Shown: positions 44,424 through 54,983 of the stretch, piece by piece | Layout: every line of letters starts with the position of its first letter | Numbering within the stretch: position 1 is the stretch's first letter | Source: Pseudoips prasinana | Taxonomy: Eukaryota; Arthropoda; Insecta; Lepidoptera; Nolidae | NCBI GenBank assembly: GCA_951640165.1 | Contig: OX621263.1 | Coordinates: forward strand, 9,244,001-9,308,000 | Length of the DNA: 64,000 nucleotides | Reading direction: 5' to 3' | Translations under genes and position numbers: made by a program | The notes under the pieces: model-generated | The model's input: the letters and a program-made list of their open reading frames with translations, nothing else | Told to the model about the DNA's origin: nothing | Database searches by the model: none

Positions 44424-44618
44424 GGGGGCTACCGGCTAAGTCACCGAACATCTAATTCGTGAATGGCGTTCAAATAAATAAAGGTTAAAAATGACTTAAT
44501 CAATCGATAAATCGGCTTCAACGTTGACAATCTATTCCGGACCATTTATGACGTCACATATGGTCATGGAAGCCGATTTAACGATTGATTAAGTCATTTT
44601 TAACCTTTATTTATTAGT
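44424..44618. mobile_element. MITE with long imperfect TIRs ('family M'), copy
   Basis: 'ggggggctaccggctaagtc' left; inner arms 'aaggttaaaaatgacttaat' and its inverse meet around 'catttatgacgtcacatatg'. Confidence 0.75.
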
Positions 44619-44634
44619 ATATATTATAGTATTA

Positions 44635-44815
44635 GTGTTGCTGACCCTTTCCCCCACCCCAATGAGCTCTGGCGCCCTTACTCAACTCAGAAACACAACA
44701 TTAAAATTATTAATATTATTATTAAGGAATGTCTTCTGTAAGGTGGAGGTACTTCCCTAGTCGGGCGCTCTTTGAGCGAATGAACGCTCTGCCCTACCTC
44801 TCTTAAATATTGCCT
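44635..44815 (-). mobile_element. Family E repeat, partial
   Basis: 'gtgttgctgaccctttcccc', 'ggaatgtcttctgtaaggtg', 'ctctttgagcgaatgaacgc'. Confidence 0.65.
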
Positions 44816-44924
44816 CCCTCCGTCCGCCATTAATATGCACATGCAAGAAGTACTATACAAAATGCAAATTACATATCATATTATTTTTTGTATTTTGAAT
44901 CTTATGGATTTCTGCAAAGTCTTC

Positions 44925-44990
44925 TTCACTATGTCAGCCGAAAAACGCCCACTGCTGGACAAAGGCCTCCCCCAAAGATCTCCTAAATTG
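44925..44990 (-). mobile_element. RTE 3' end fragment
   Basis: 'gtcagccgaaaaacgcccac', 'tgctggacaaaggcctcccc'. Confidence 0.6.
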
Positions 44991-45189
44991 TCATTACTTA
45001 TGATAATTTCCATCCAAAACCTCTTCATTAACCCGTGTTAATAAATAAGAAATATTCGATTTACCTACCTATCTAAGTATACTTATATATTTGTAATGGG
45101 TATCAACGTGAACTTTCTTCTCGTGGTTGCGGTTAGCAGTTAGATTTCCTGGCTTTGTGACAAATATGAAAATGTTCCTACGGTAATAG

Positions 45190-45706
45190 AAATAAAAAGC
45201 GGCCAAGTGCGAGTCAGACCCGCCCAAGAAGAGTTCCGTAGCAGCAAGTATTTGAGTTGATTGAATGAAAGGTAAATTGCAGTTTAAGACTAGGTCTCGT
45301 TTAAACCAATTTTCGGTGGAAGTTTGCATGGTAATGTACATCATATTTTTTTAGTTTTAGCATTCTCTTATTTTAGAAGTTACAGGGGGGGGGCACTCAT
45401 TTTACCACTTTGGAAAGGTCTTTTTTGAAGACCTAGGTAGAAGATAGGCCACATGTATGGGTTCGATGAAAACAAAAATGAGTTTCAGTTCTATGTATCC
45501 CCATACATACCCTAAAATTATTGTTCTTTTTCTATTTTTGTGTGAATATCTAAATGCGGTTCACAGAATACATCTACATACCAAGTTTCAACAGTACAGC
45601 TCTTATAGTTTCGGAAAAAAGTGGCTGTGACATACGGACGGACAGACAAAAATGACGAATCTATGAAGGTTCCGGTTTTTGCCATTTGGCTACGGAACCC
45701 TAAAAA
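45190..45706 (-). repeat. Lepidopteran 'GGGTTCCGTAG' repeat, copy 1
   Basis: 'gcggccaagtgcgagtcaga' and 'gttccgtagcagcaag' at one end, 'catttggctacggaacccta' at the other. In between, 'ccaagtttcaacagtacagc' and 'tgacatacggacggacagac'. Non-coding; class not known to me. Confidence 0.65.
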
Positions 45707-46454
45707 CACAGTTCTAGAGTACAATCGGTGTCATTATATAATAAGTTGCCTTTAAAATTTAGGCCATTATTCGGAACAGCACATATAGAAACAAATTAAA
45801 AACCTATTTATTGAAGTAAGGCTATTATAGCGTAGAACTGGTATGATACATATACATAATAATATATAATTGCTAGTAACATAGTTAATGCTCCAGTATT
45901 TTAATTTGTAATTTTAGGTTTAAAAATTTAGACACAATGTTAATTTGTTATAAAATAAATGTCAACTCCCAGACTTCGGGCTGATACTCAAAAATATTTC
46001 TTTTTATAGATAAATCCCAAAATAGCCCGACACGAGTATTTTTAAAGACATTAAATATATGTGCTTTTAAAGACACAAGAAAAGTTATTTACGGTTGAGC
46101 ACACTAGCTCTAGACTTAATAGATATTGCCTCGAAACCACGTCTGCGCCCCCAGAGGATGAATAAGGGTGGTCATATTCATTGCCACCTCAAGGCAGTCA
46201 CATGATGTATGTAGTTGTATTGCAATTCTATCATGGCGTTTGACGCGTTGCTGACGTGTACGTGTTAAGGCAATAATGTTAACAAATTCTGTTACTATAA
46301 CACATCCTCAAGATCACACTGGCACTGCCATTGTGCTCAATGCCAACTCACCGTATAATGGCATTAGCGCAATATCCTGGGCTCAACTCTTAACGTACAA
46401 TTTTGCCCAATGTTTGCTACATCAAATGACACATTAAGTGTCTCAATGCGTGTT

Positions 46455-46718
46455 AGCTCATTATTATCGTCATCATATCAGCTGAAAGACGCCCACTGCT
46501 GGACAAAGGCCTCCCCCAAAGACATCCACAGTATCGTATCGCATCCAGCGACTTCCAGTGACCCTCACAAGATAGGCGGTCCATCTTGTGGGGGGCCTGC
46601 CCACGCTGCGTCTTCCGGTTCGTGGTCGCCACTCGAGAACGTTTCTGCCCCAGCGGCCGTCGGCTCTACGAGCTATGTGCATGTGTATATTATGGTTTCT
46701 GAAACTCAAATGAGTCAT
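46455..46718 (-). pseudogene. RTE-type LINE C-terminus
   Basis: Minus strand: RADGRWGRNVLEWRPRTGRR, SVGRPPTRWTAYLVRVTGSR, WMR. This is the classic end of RTE/BovB-group reverse transcriptases in Lepidoptera. The downstream YVQQWT part is altered. Confidence 0.8.
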
Positions 46719-46905
46719 TTTGGAAAGCTTATGTGTATATAATTTGTTGCGAAAATAAATATATATGCTTAACGAATACGGTGACGTGACACACAGAAAT
46801 AAAAGGTCAAAAATTATGTATATTTTTGTCGTTTGACTACTGAGAAATGCCTGCCTCGTTGGTCTAGCGGTAGCGTGTTCAACCGCAAATAATGAGGTCG
46901 TGGGT

Positions 46906-47640
46906 CAAAGTCAAAGTCTAAGTGAAAAATAATTTATTCCGTAAAAAAGTTACATTTATGTGGAATCGTCATTTTGTTTTTTTACCCTACCGTGCAGTGC
47001 ATGACGTGGCAGTTACTGAGAAACACTGCCAGAAAACTCAGTAGGAATCCTTTTTTAAAATAAAATATACTTTTTTTTTTTTTTTTTTTTTTTATTCTTT
47101 ATTTTATTTCGGAACTTTTGACTACTGTCACGCCAGTTCCATCGTAACACAACCAACTTACATCTAACATATTAACACTTTTAGAATTATACAATAATAC
47201 TAACTAAGAACGTAAATTACAAAACTCATACAATATTTTAGCCTCACGTGATATGGGTGCCGATAAAATAGTGTGGAAGAAGCCTAAATCTAATTGATTG
47301 ATATTTAGATATTTTATAATGCTGTCTCTTTGGGTATAAAATATACTTAATATTAATTACAATCATGTAATGTAATGTAATGGGTAAGAGTTGTTCTGAG
47401 TCAACAGACTCAGAACAACTCTTTCCCAAGCACTTTTGTCACTTAAATAATCAGAAATTTTGTAATATGCCTTGCTACACAATTTGGCTTTAATAATTCT
47501 TTTAAACTTATTCGTAGACAATTGTCTAATATCATTGGGAAGTTTGTTATAGAATCTTATACATTGCCCCATAAAAGAGTTAATTATTTTGTGGAGACGG
47601 GTAGTATACAATATAAGTTTATTCTTTTCAAAATTCAAAA
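46906..47640 (-). pseudogene. 5'-truncated LINE, C-terminal 85 codons
   Basis: 47638-47400 encodes TTRLHKIINSFMGQCIRFYN, KLPNDIRQLSTNKFKRIIKA, KLCSKAYYKISDYLSDKSAW, about 85% identical by eye to the end of the LINE ORF2 at 48621-51593. The 3' UTR ends in (GACTTT)n on minus. It contains a poly(T) insert (47073-47335) and a 16-bp hairpin at 47388-47422. Confidence 0.88.
47073..47335 (-). mobile_element. Poly(A) retroinsertion with 13-bp target duplication
   Basis: The plus strand begins with about 22 T. The minus strand reads QRDSIIKYLNINQLDLGFFH, TILSAPISREAKILYEF and a stop, then AATAAA-type signals and poly(A). ATAAAATATACTT is duplicated exactly at 47060-47072 and 47336-47348. A truncated poly(A)-type LINE or a processed transcript. 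Confidence 0.82.
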
Positions 47641-48099
47641 CCCGGGTCGAGTCAAAAAGTTATTTTGGGATTTTCCCGTAAAAAGAAATTTCTCAGTGTC
47701 ATCCTGAAGTCTGGGAATTGGCGGTATTGCACCCCCGTACCTCGCAGAGCACATAAAGCCGTCGGTCCTGTACCTGACCTCTTTCCGGTCGTGTCGCTAG
47801 TCATCCCATCGGATCATGAGAGTGATGAAATAGAAAGTGCCCCTGTGTTTGCACACACACTTGTGCACTATAATATGTCCTGCGCAATTGGTTAGTCTCC
47901 ATTGAGACTGGCCGCCGTGGCCGAAAATCGGTCGGGAGGACATTATTACTGAGAAATAGCTAAAGAAGATATAGTTAAGTCATACACAAGGAATGAAATA
48001 AATATTTTTAAACCTGAAATAACAATATTCAGTGATGAAATAGGTAAAAACTTAGGGCGCCTACTGTCAACAGAAGGACATTCAAACATCAATTTTTGT

Positions 48100-48615
48100 A
48101 TGCCGGGTGCCTCTTGTCACCACATTTTTAAAAAGGTCTTTAATTATAAATTTAATAATGATGAAAATCTAATTCTTTTTATGGGAAATAGGGGTAATTT
48201 AAATAAAAAAACCCTAATACAGTATATTGATTATTTAGATCGTTTAAATATAAGTAAAATTGTTATGTTTACATTTCCTTATAGCCATAGTTTGTCACAG
48301 GAGGAAAATAGGATAAGGTATAATTTGAATTTGACATTACATACAATATCTACCTACATGAGAGAAAAACTACATGTAATTGACATTAACTCATATGTTA
48401 AGAAACCCTTTTATATGACAAAAGATAACTATTGTTATCTGCCTAGTTTTTATACCAGACAAATAGCTTTGTCGCTATGTTATTGTTTTCATATTTCAGC
48501 CAAGAACATATTTGAGCAATGTACTGATGCTATAGATAATGTCAGTACTTTTCCTACTGACAATGACATATCCAGCTTGAATGGTGACATCTGTATACAG
48601 GATAATTTAAATTAA
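48100..48615 (+). CDS. LINE ORF1, C-terminal part
   Basis: The frame is open upstream to about 47949, and the true start is lost with the truncated 5' end. Residues read ITIFSDEIGKNLGRLL, MPGASCHHIFKKVF, NLILFMGNRGNLN, LNISKIVMFTFPYSHS, HVIDINSYV. The order (SD.G..L, PGA, a G-N motif, then an F.FPYS segment) recalls the SGNH-hydrolase-like esterase domain found in ORF1 of some CR1-group LINEs, but the catalytic block I reads FSDE rather than GDS. Stop TAA is five bases before ORF2. Confidence 0.7.
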   Translation: MPGASCHHIFKKVFNYKFNNDENLILFMGNRGNLNKKTLIQYIDYLDRLNISKIVMFTFPYSHSLSQEENRIRYNLNLTLHTISTYMREKLHVIDINSYVKKPFYMTKDNYCYLPSFYTRQIALSLCYCFHISAKNIFEQCTDAIDNVSTFPTDNDISSLNGDICIQDNLN

Positions 48616-48620
48616 CTGAT

Positions 48621-51593
48621 ATGACAATAGAGAATCACTCTTGCGTAATAGCAAATTCAAATTTTAATTGTACTGTCAAGCATGATAAGGAATGTTCAGA
48701 TCTTGTAATGGAAAATAATGTGAACCCATCAAACATAAATGCCTACAATAAGAAAAACCAAAAAAATTGTATCAACCTGGTGCATCAAAATATTCAAGGT
48801 TTGATGGGGAAAGAGTTAGAATTGGAGTTGTTTTTGAATTGTAGCAATATTGATATTTTATGTTTAACTGAGCACTGGCTACAACGCCATCAATTCATTT
48901 CCAGCTTCAATAATCACCAGGTTGCAAGCTCGTTCATCAGAGAAAAGTATATTCATGGTGGCTCTCTAATATTAATAAATAATTTGTTGAAGTTTAAAGA
49001 AAGAAGTGACGTTGTGAGCCTCTCTGTTGAGCGAGTAGTAGAGATTTCATGTGTTGAGTTGGAGCGATTTATTGTTGTGAGTCTTTACAAACCTCCTTGT
49101 GCACCATTTGATACCTTTTCAGACATTATGGAGGATGCCTTAAATAAGTTAACTAATACCCATAAAACTGTTATCATTTGTGGAGATTTTAATGTAAATA
49201 TTTTGGAGAAAAACTCAACAAGTTGTAATTTTTTAAATTTGTTTATGTCCTATAATTTACATCACAACTTTACAGAACCAACTAGAGTTACTGCCACAAG
49301 TGCTACATGCATTGACAATATATTTAGCTCGGCAAAACCTTTAAATAAATTAATAATGAATAAGATTCAGTCAGATCATTCTGGTCAGTTGGTCACTTTT
49401 TCAAATTCTCCAAAGGTTCAAAGTACACAAATAAGTTACATACCATATAGTGAAAGCCGTTTAGGAATATTTAAATATAATATAGCAAGAAAACTGGCAC
49501 TGTTGCCCTATCATAGTGATCCGGATCACTTGTACAACTCTTTATTCAACTTGATTAATGGTGAGTTCTGCTCAATATTCACACCCAAACAGTTGTCTGT
49601 AAGTAACCGTCTGATGTTCTGTGATTGGGCAACTCCAGGAATTTATAAAAGTCGCAATCAATTATATAAATTGTATGAAGAAAGATCCTATAATCAAAAT
49701 ACGACTTTTCTAGAACATGTAAAACAATATGCCAAAACCTTTCGAAGAGCCTGTTCCATTGCTAAATTGATGTACTTAAAAAATATTATAAAAAATTCGA
49801 CAAATATTATTAAAACCACCTGGAAAATTATTAATACTGAGACAGGTAGGAAAAAAATACGTAGTCGTGATTTTAATTTAAGAATAAATAATGTTGACAT
49901 TAAAAGCGATTTAGAAGTGGCGACTGAGTTTGAAAAATATTTTTCTAATGTTCCAATCGATGTTACCAAATCTCTTGCGTCTTCTTCTGTATCTGCTGAG
50001 CTAATACTCCAGCAAAGCGTAGAGAAGTGTGACACAGATTTTGAATTCTCGGTGGTTAACCCTAAAGATATTTTGAATGCTTTCAAAAGTATTAATATGA
50101 AAACCACTAGGGATCTGTGGGGTTTGTCTGTTAAGACTATTTCATCAATTATAACTATAATCGCCCCACATCTAGCTGCTGTGTTCAATTGCTGTGTCGC
50201 ATCTGGCGTATTTCCTGACTTGATGAAGTATAGTAAAATTATTCCATTGTTTAAAGCTGGTGATACTTCAGATCCTTCAAATTTCCGACCTATTTCCGTA
50301 TTGCCCACTCTAAGTAAAATATTTGAAAAGCTAATGCTTAGCCAGTTGCTCAGTCACTTTAATATACATAATTTACTTCATCGGAAACAGTTTGGATTCA
50401 CGAAGGGTTGTTCAACTATAGATGCAGGAGTCAATCTGTTAAAAAGTATATTCGCGGCTTGGGAGGACTCGCAGGATGCATTAGGTATCTTTTGCGATTT
50501 GTCCAAAGCATTTGATTGTGTTCATCATGACACTCTTGTCAGGAAACTACACCACTACGGTATCAGGAACAAGGCTCTCGAACTTTTGACTTCTTACTTG
50601 GGCAATAGAATTCAGAAGGTCGATATAAATGGTAAAAAATCTGCGGGATCCCCAGTGGTAATGGGCGTTCCACAGGGATCGATTCTCGGCCCATTCTTAT
50701 TTTTAATCTATATAAATGACTTACCCTACTATGTAAGGGATAAACATGAGATTGTTTTGTTTGCGGATGATACTTCCTTGACGTTTAAAATAAATCGACA
50801 ATTACGCAATTTTGACGAAGTAAATGACGCAATCTCTAAAGTTGTTCATTGGTTTAATGCTAATAATCTTTTGCTAAATGACAAGAAAACTAAAGTCATA
50901 AAATTCTCTACACCTAATGTGAAACAGGTGGCTACCAATGTACAGCTTAATGGAGCTGGATTGACCCCTGTTGAGTCAACTGTGTTTTTGGGTATCACAA
51001 TTGATTCAAAACTACAATGGGGCCCACAAATAGAAAAACTATCAGGCAAATTAAGTTCTGCTGCATATGCTGTTAAAACTATAAGACGGCTTACTGATGT
51101 GGATACAGCTAGAATGGTTTATTTCAGTTATTTTCATAGTATAATGTCCTATGGAATTCTTCTCTGGGGTAGCGCTGCGGACATTAACACCATATTTGTA
51201 TTGCAAAAAAGAGCTGTAAGAGCAATATATAAACTTGGTCCGCGAGAATCTTTGAGAGAGAAGTTTAAAGAGATTAACATTCTGACTGTAGCATGTCAGT
51301 ATATATATGAGAATCTAATTTATATGCATAAATATAAAGACTCCTTCTGTAAAAGGAGTGATACTCATAATATAAATACTCGATATAAGCATAACTTTGT
51401 GTTACATACCACCCGTCTCCACAAAGTAAGTAACTCTTTTATGGGGCAATGTATAAGATTCTATAACAAACTTCCCAGTGATATCCGAGAAATGTCTATG
51501 AATAAGTTTAAAAGAATTATAAAAGCCAAATTGTGTAGCAGGGCTTATTACAAAACTTCTGATTATTTAAGTGACAAAACAGCTTGGGATTGA
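48621..51593 (+). CDS. LINE ORF2: AP endonuclease and reverse transcriptase, 990 aa, intact
   Basis: Makes the element's nick and copies its RNA at the target. Endonuclease (about residues 50-260): LVHQNIQGL, CLTEHW (catalytic Glu), YKPP, GDFNVN, SDHSGQ. Reverse transcriptase (about 540-820): FRPISVLPTLSKIFEK, KQFGFTKGCST, CDLSKAFDCVHHD (motif A Asp), GVPQGSILGPFLFLIYIND, LFADDTSL (motif C). C-terminal tail: RAVRAIYKLGPRESL, GQCIRFYNKLPSDIR. No stop or frameshift in 990 codons, unlike every other LINE in the window, so the insertion is young. The start ATG is five bases after the ORF1 stop, suggesting coupled translation. Confidence 0.93.
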   Translation: MTIENHSCVIANSNFNCTVKHDKECSDLVMENNVNPSNINAYNKKNQKNCINLVHQNIQGLMGKELELELFLNCSNIDILCLTEHWLQRHQFISSFNNHQVASSFIREKYIHGGSLILINNLLKFKERSDVVSLSVERVVEISCVELERFIVVSLYKPPCAPFDTFSDIMEDALNKLTNTHKTVIICGDFNVNILEKNSTSCNFLNLFMSYNLHHNFTEPTRVTATSATCIDNIFSSAKPLNKLIMNKIQSDHSGQLVTFSNSPKVQSTQISYIPYSESRLGIFKYNIARKLALLPYHSDPDHLYNSLFNLINGEFCSIFTPKQLSVSNRLMFCDWATPGIYKSRNQLYKLYEERSYNQNTTFLEHVKQYAKTFRRACSIAKLMYLKNIIKNSTNIIKTTWKIINTETGRKKIRSRDFNLRINNVDIKSDLEVATEFEKYFSNVPIDVTKSLASSSVSAELILQQSVEKCDTDFEFSVVNPKDILNAFKSINMKTTRDLWGLSVKTISSIITIIAPHLAAVFNCCVASGVFPDLMKYSKIIPLFKAGDTSDPSNFRPISVLPTLSKIFEKLMLSQLLSHFNIHNLLHRKQFGFTKGCSTIDAGVNLLKSIFAAWEDSQDALGIFCDLSKAFDCVHHDTLVRKLHHYGIRNKALELLTSYLGNRIQKVDINGKKSAGSPVVMGVPQGSILGPFLFLIYINDLPYYVRDKHEIVLFADDTSLTFKINRQLRNFDEVNDAISKVVHWFNANNLLLNDKKTKVIKFSTPNVKQVATNVQLNGAGLTPVESTVFLGITIDSKLQWGPQIEKLSGKLSSAAYAVKTIRRLTDVDTARMVYFSYFHSIMSYGILLWGSAADINTIFVLQKRAVRAIYKLGPRESLREKFKEINILTVACQYIYENLIYMHKYKDSFCKRSDTHNINTRYKHNFVLHTTRLHKVSNSFMGQCIRFYNKLPSDIREMSMNKFKRIIKAKLCSRAYYKTSDYLSDKTAWD

Positions 51594-51879
51594 GTCGCTC
51601 TAAATTAACACATTTAAATACAATGTAAATTTATTTAAGAAATATATATTTTTAAAAAAGGATTCCTACTGAGTTTTCTGGCAGTGTTTCTCAGTAGCTG
51701 CCACGTCATGCACTGCACGGTAGGGTAAAAAAAAATTGACGATTCCACACAAATGTAATATTTTAACGGAATAAACGACTTTTGAATTTTGAATTTTTTG
51801 AATTTTTCCTTATGTATTAAGATGCCCATGTATTATTTATTATTATATCGGCTCTGTGCCGACATAAGTCACGGGCATA

Positions 51880-52295
51880 GATCACCGGTCAGTAAGTGAT
51901 TGGTGAGGTTAAGCAACTATGCTTTTTTTTATATCAGAGGGCGATAGACGAGCAAGTGGGTCACCTGATGGAAAGTGATCACCACCGCCCATGGACACTC
52001 GCGACACCAGAGGAGTCGCGGGTGCGTTGCCGGCCTTTAACAGTCAGCAAACAAGTGTTGCTGACTCTCCCCCCCCCCCCCCCAATGACCTCAGGCGACG
52101 TTACTCACACTCGGAAACACAACATTAAAATTATTAATGTTATTATTAAGGAATGTCTTCTGTAAGGTGGAGGTACTTCCCCAGTCGTGCTGCTCTTTGA
52201 GCGAATGAACGTTATGCCGTACCTACCTGCGGCGCTCAGTTCATGGGTGATGGCCAAAATGGTTTAATTTCTGAGCGTCTCCAAGCTTCGGAGGC
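51880..52295 (+). mobile_element. 5S rRNA-derived SINE, copy 4, split by family E
   Basis: 51880-51920 'gtaagtgattggtgaggtta' and 'agcaacta', then 52222-52295 'gcggcgctcagttcatgggt', 'gatggcc', 'gagcgtctccaagcttcgg'. Confidence 0.65.
51921..52222 (-). mobile_element. Family E repeat inserted in the 5S SINE
   Basis: T-run, 'atatcagagggcgatagacg', 'ggtcacctgatggaaagtga', 'gtcgcgggtgcgttgccggc', C-run at 52066-52082, 'ggaatgtcttctgtaaggtg', 'gctctttgagcgaatgaacg'. Near full-length, no long palindrome, unlike 22085-22541. Confidence 0.75.
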
Positions 52296-52356
52296 AGAAT
52301 AATGTCCCAGAATATTATTATTATCATAACTGTGGACGTCTTTTGGGTGATCTGAT

Positions 52357-52585
52357 GACGTAGCCTAGTTGGTAGTGCTCCTGCCTACTAAGCTGGTGGT
52401 CCTGGGTTCGAATCCCGGTAAGTGCAAATATTTGTGTGATGAGCACGAATATTTGTTTCTGAGTCATGGATGTTTTCTATGTATTTAAGTATTTATCTAT
52501 GTATATAAGTATGTATATCGTCGCCTGGTACCCATAGTACAAGCTTTGCTTAGTTTGGGGCTAGGATGATCTGTGTGACATAAAA
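52357..52585 (+). mobile_element. tRNA-headed SINE ('family B')
   Basis: 'gtagcctagttggtagtgct' A box, 'gggttcgaatcccggtaag' B box, 'gctaggatgatctgtgtgac'. The tail here is A-rich rather than (att)n. Confidence 0.87.
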
Positions 52586-52644
52586 AATAAAAAAAAACTT
52601 CAAAACTTAGAAGATTCTACCTATATCCGTTAGTATCTTTTTAG

Positions 52645-53090
52645 GGTTCCGTAGCCGAATGGCAAAAAACGGAACCCTGATGGTTTTGTCATGTCTGTCG
52701 GGCCGTCCGTGGGTCACAGCCACTTTATTCCGAAACTATAAGAACTACACTGTTGAAACTTGGTAAGTAGATGTATTCTATGAACTATATTAAGATTTTG
52801 ATAAAAAATATAAAAAAAAATTGGGGGTTCTCCATACTTAGAACTGAAACACATTTTTTTTTTCATTTTACCTATACATGTGGCGTATCTATCGATAGGT
52901 CTTCAAAAATGATATTGAGGTTTCTAATATCATTTTTTCTAAGCTGAATAGTTTGCGCGAGAGACACTTCCAAAGTGGTCAAATGCGTGTCCCTAACTTC
53001 TAAAATAAGAGAAAGATCAAACTAAAAAAATATATGAAGGTTACCATGAAAACTTCCACCAAAAATAGTTTTGAACGTGATCTGGTAGAT
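52645..53090 (+). repeat. Lepidopteran 'GGGTTCCGTAG' repeat, copy 2
   Basis: 'tagggttccgtagccgaatg', 'gaaactataagaactacact', 'aacttctaaaataagaga'; complement of 45190-45706. Confidence 0.65.
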
Positions 53091-53258
53091 AATTATTTTT
53101 AATACGTCGTATTAGGTCGGGGAAAAAGTCTTTTCGCATTATAGTATGTATGAACTTGTCAAAAAATCTCTTTGGCTATTTGTATCTGGCTGGTTTTGGT
53201 ATCATTGAAAGTTTAAATTTTAAAGAACATAATTCCAAATTCAAGGATTCTAGCAAAC

Positions 53259-53650
53259 AATATCCTGGGACATTATTCGCACACGGCCATCTGATCCCAA
53301 ACTCAGCAGAGCTTGTACAGACGCCAGCACATCCAGCTACCCCGATCTGTCAAATTACTTTTATAGATTTTCAACTTTATCACAAAAGCATAAGGATCAT
53401 TTTCAATTGGGGAAATTTGACAGATTTGGGCAGTTTAATGTGTTGGCGTTTGTACTATAGAAACCAGGTAACTGATATACTACATATACTACTTTTCTTA
53501 TGTAAATACATACTTATATAGATAATTACATCCAGACTCAGGACAAACACACATGTTCATGCACACAAATACATATATGTTCTGGGTGGGAATCCAACCC
53601 ACGACCGGCATGAAAGGCAAGCATTTGCAAACCAAGCCAACAGATCCGTC
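53259..53650 (-). mobile_element. tRNA-headed SINE ('family A'), split by the 135-bp MITE
   Basis: 53259-53317 ('tcctgggacattattcgcac', 'gatcccaaactcagcagagc') and 53453-53650 ('ctatagaaaccaggtaactg' onwards, degraded B box 'ggtgggaatccaaccc') make one copy. Confidence 0.82.
53318..53452. mobile_element. 135-bp MITE, copy 3, with empty-site proof
   Basis: CAGACGCCAGCACATCCAG ... GTGTTGGCGTTTG with TA on both sides. In the uninterrupted SINE copies the site reads ttgTActat, so TA was duplicated on insertion, as for Tc1/mariner-type elements. Confidence 0.92.
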
Positions 53651-53924
53651 AATTATGGGTTCACTTAATTAAGATGCCGATCGTGACGCTATGACGAAGA
53701 AGTTACTTTTACCTCTGAGCCTATAGTACACCTTAAGCCGATCTGATTTAAATAACGCAATCTCAAGGAGCTACACCGTTGAGTTAATACAGATCGTTGC
53801 ATCACAACATCCGCGAACTTTCACTTACAAACGAGGTGTAAAAACTTTACCGTCGTAAACTACAGAGAAGATGGCCGTTTGAGATGTACAAAGTCCTTAC
53901 AATAATAATATTGTAAGGACTTTA

Positions 53925-54161
53925 TTTACACACGGCTATCTGATCCCAAACTAAGCAGAGGTTGTATTATGAAAACCAGTTAACTGATATACTACATATA
54001 ATACTTTTCTTTTGTAAATACATACTTATATAGACAAATACACCCATATTCAGGACAAACAGACATGTTCATGCACACAAATATCTGTCCTGGGTGGGAA
54101 TCGAACCGACGACCTCCGGCGTAAAAAGCAAGCATTTGCCAACCACGCCAACAGGCCCGTC
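53925..54161 (-). mobile_element. tRNA-headed SINE ('family A')
   Basis: 'cacacggctatctgatccca', 'aaactaagcagaggttgt', 'gggtgggaatcgaaccgacg', 'caacaggcccgtc'. Preceded at 53894-53921 by a small palindrome 'gtccttacaataat...'. Confidence 0.82.
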
Positions 54162-54176
54162 TATAAAAAATATATA

Positions 54177-54532
54177 TCTATACATATAATAAAATCGTAT
54201 GAAATTCAAAACTGTACTGTAATCCTTTTTAAGAAGTATACTTGAGGCGTGATCTACAATCGATATCGCAGCCAAGAATATAGTTTTTAGAATTTTTGTC
54301 TATTTGTCTGTATGTATTTGCTGGATAAACTCAAAAAGTACTGCATGAATTTACTTCAAATTTTGCATGAATGTTACTAAGAGGGCGGGTCAAAACATAG
54401 GCTGCATATTATCACGCTATCACCTACAGCTCCTACTGTGATAGCTTAAATAACCTAATAACACAAACAATACAACAATTTATAACAATTTATAAAGTTT
54501 AAAGGGCGGGTAAAACATCGGGGCACAGCTAG
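54177..54532 (+). mobile_element. Non-autonomous Helitron, family 1, with internal duplication
   Basis: A|TCTATACATATAATAAAATC ... CATCGGGGCACAGCTAG|T. Near the 3' end 'acaatttataacaatttata' is a local duplication. 356 bp against about 320 in others. Confidence 0.82.
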
Positions 54533-54689
54533 TACTTAACATATTTTGGAAGGCACTCAGTTCTGTAACACAGTTTTAATCACCTAGCACAAATCCAGGA
54601 ATTTCAACTAAATTGTACCATATATTTATTTCAATAAATATTATTATTATGATTATTTCGACGACCGCTATGACTCAGCTGTTAGTGAA

Positions 54690-54830
54690 ATAATCTTTGA
54701 ATCAGAAAATGCCTTCTGATTCAAAGGTTGCGGGTTCGATGCTCGCTCAAGACAAATGTTTGTGTTTATGAGCATGTCTATTTGTTTTGGTGTGGATCTT
54801 TTCTGTATATCATCATCATCAGTCTGATAT
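54690..54830 (+). mobile_element. tRNA-headed SINE, diverged
   Basis: 'gcgggttcgatgctcgctca' B box, 'gacaaatgtttgtgtttatg'. A repeated 'tgaatcagaa' pair precedes it. Confidence 0.5.
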
Positions 54831-54960
54831 CGTCCACCGCTGAACATAGACTTCCCTCTTTCCACAACGTTGCTATTTATTTGGAGGCGTTTGCCGTAGT
54901 CACCGCGCTTGGCATGCGAGTTGGTGACCGCAGTTGGATGGTAACTAGTTCATTGAAGGG
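54810..54960 (-). mobile_element. RTE-derived repeat variant ('family C2')
   Basis: 'ctgatatcgtccaccgctga', 'ttccacaacgttgctatttat', 'caccgcgcttggcatgcgag' (blocks cited). Shared with 62700-62860. Confidence 0.55.
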
Positions 54961-54983
54961 ATTCTGTGTATTTTATTTATACA

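Larger units (their letters stand above)
46852..47945 (+). mobile_element. SINE family F, split inside its B box
   Basis: Head 46852-46905 ('tgcctcgttggtctagcggt', 'aatgaggtcgtgggt'). The body resumes at 47641 ('cccgggtcgagtcaaaaag', 'gggaattggcggtattgcac', 'ctttccggtcgtgtcgctag', 'gagactggccgccgtgg'). Intact copies read ggttcaaatcc(c), so a LINE landed within the B box. Confidence 0.8.
47949..51790 (+). mobile_element. LINE with intact ORF2
   Basis: Contains the 3' part of ORF1 (open from 47949 to 48615), ORF2 (48621-51593) and a 3' UTR. The 3' UTR shares 'cactgcacggtagggtaaaa' with the copy at 46906-47640 and ends in (TTTTGAA)n. The 5' end is truncated. Jockey/CR1-type organisation: APE endonuclease plus RT, no RNase H. 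Confidence 0.9.

Noticed and set aside
46410..46742. 110-codon plus open frame
   Set aside because: Antisense shadow of the RTE C-terminus on the minus strand.
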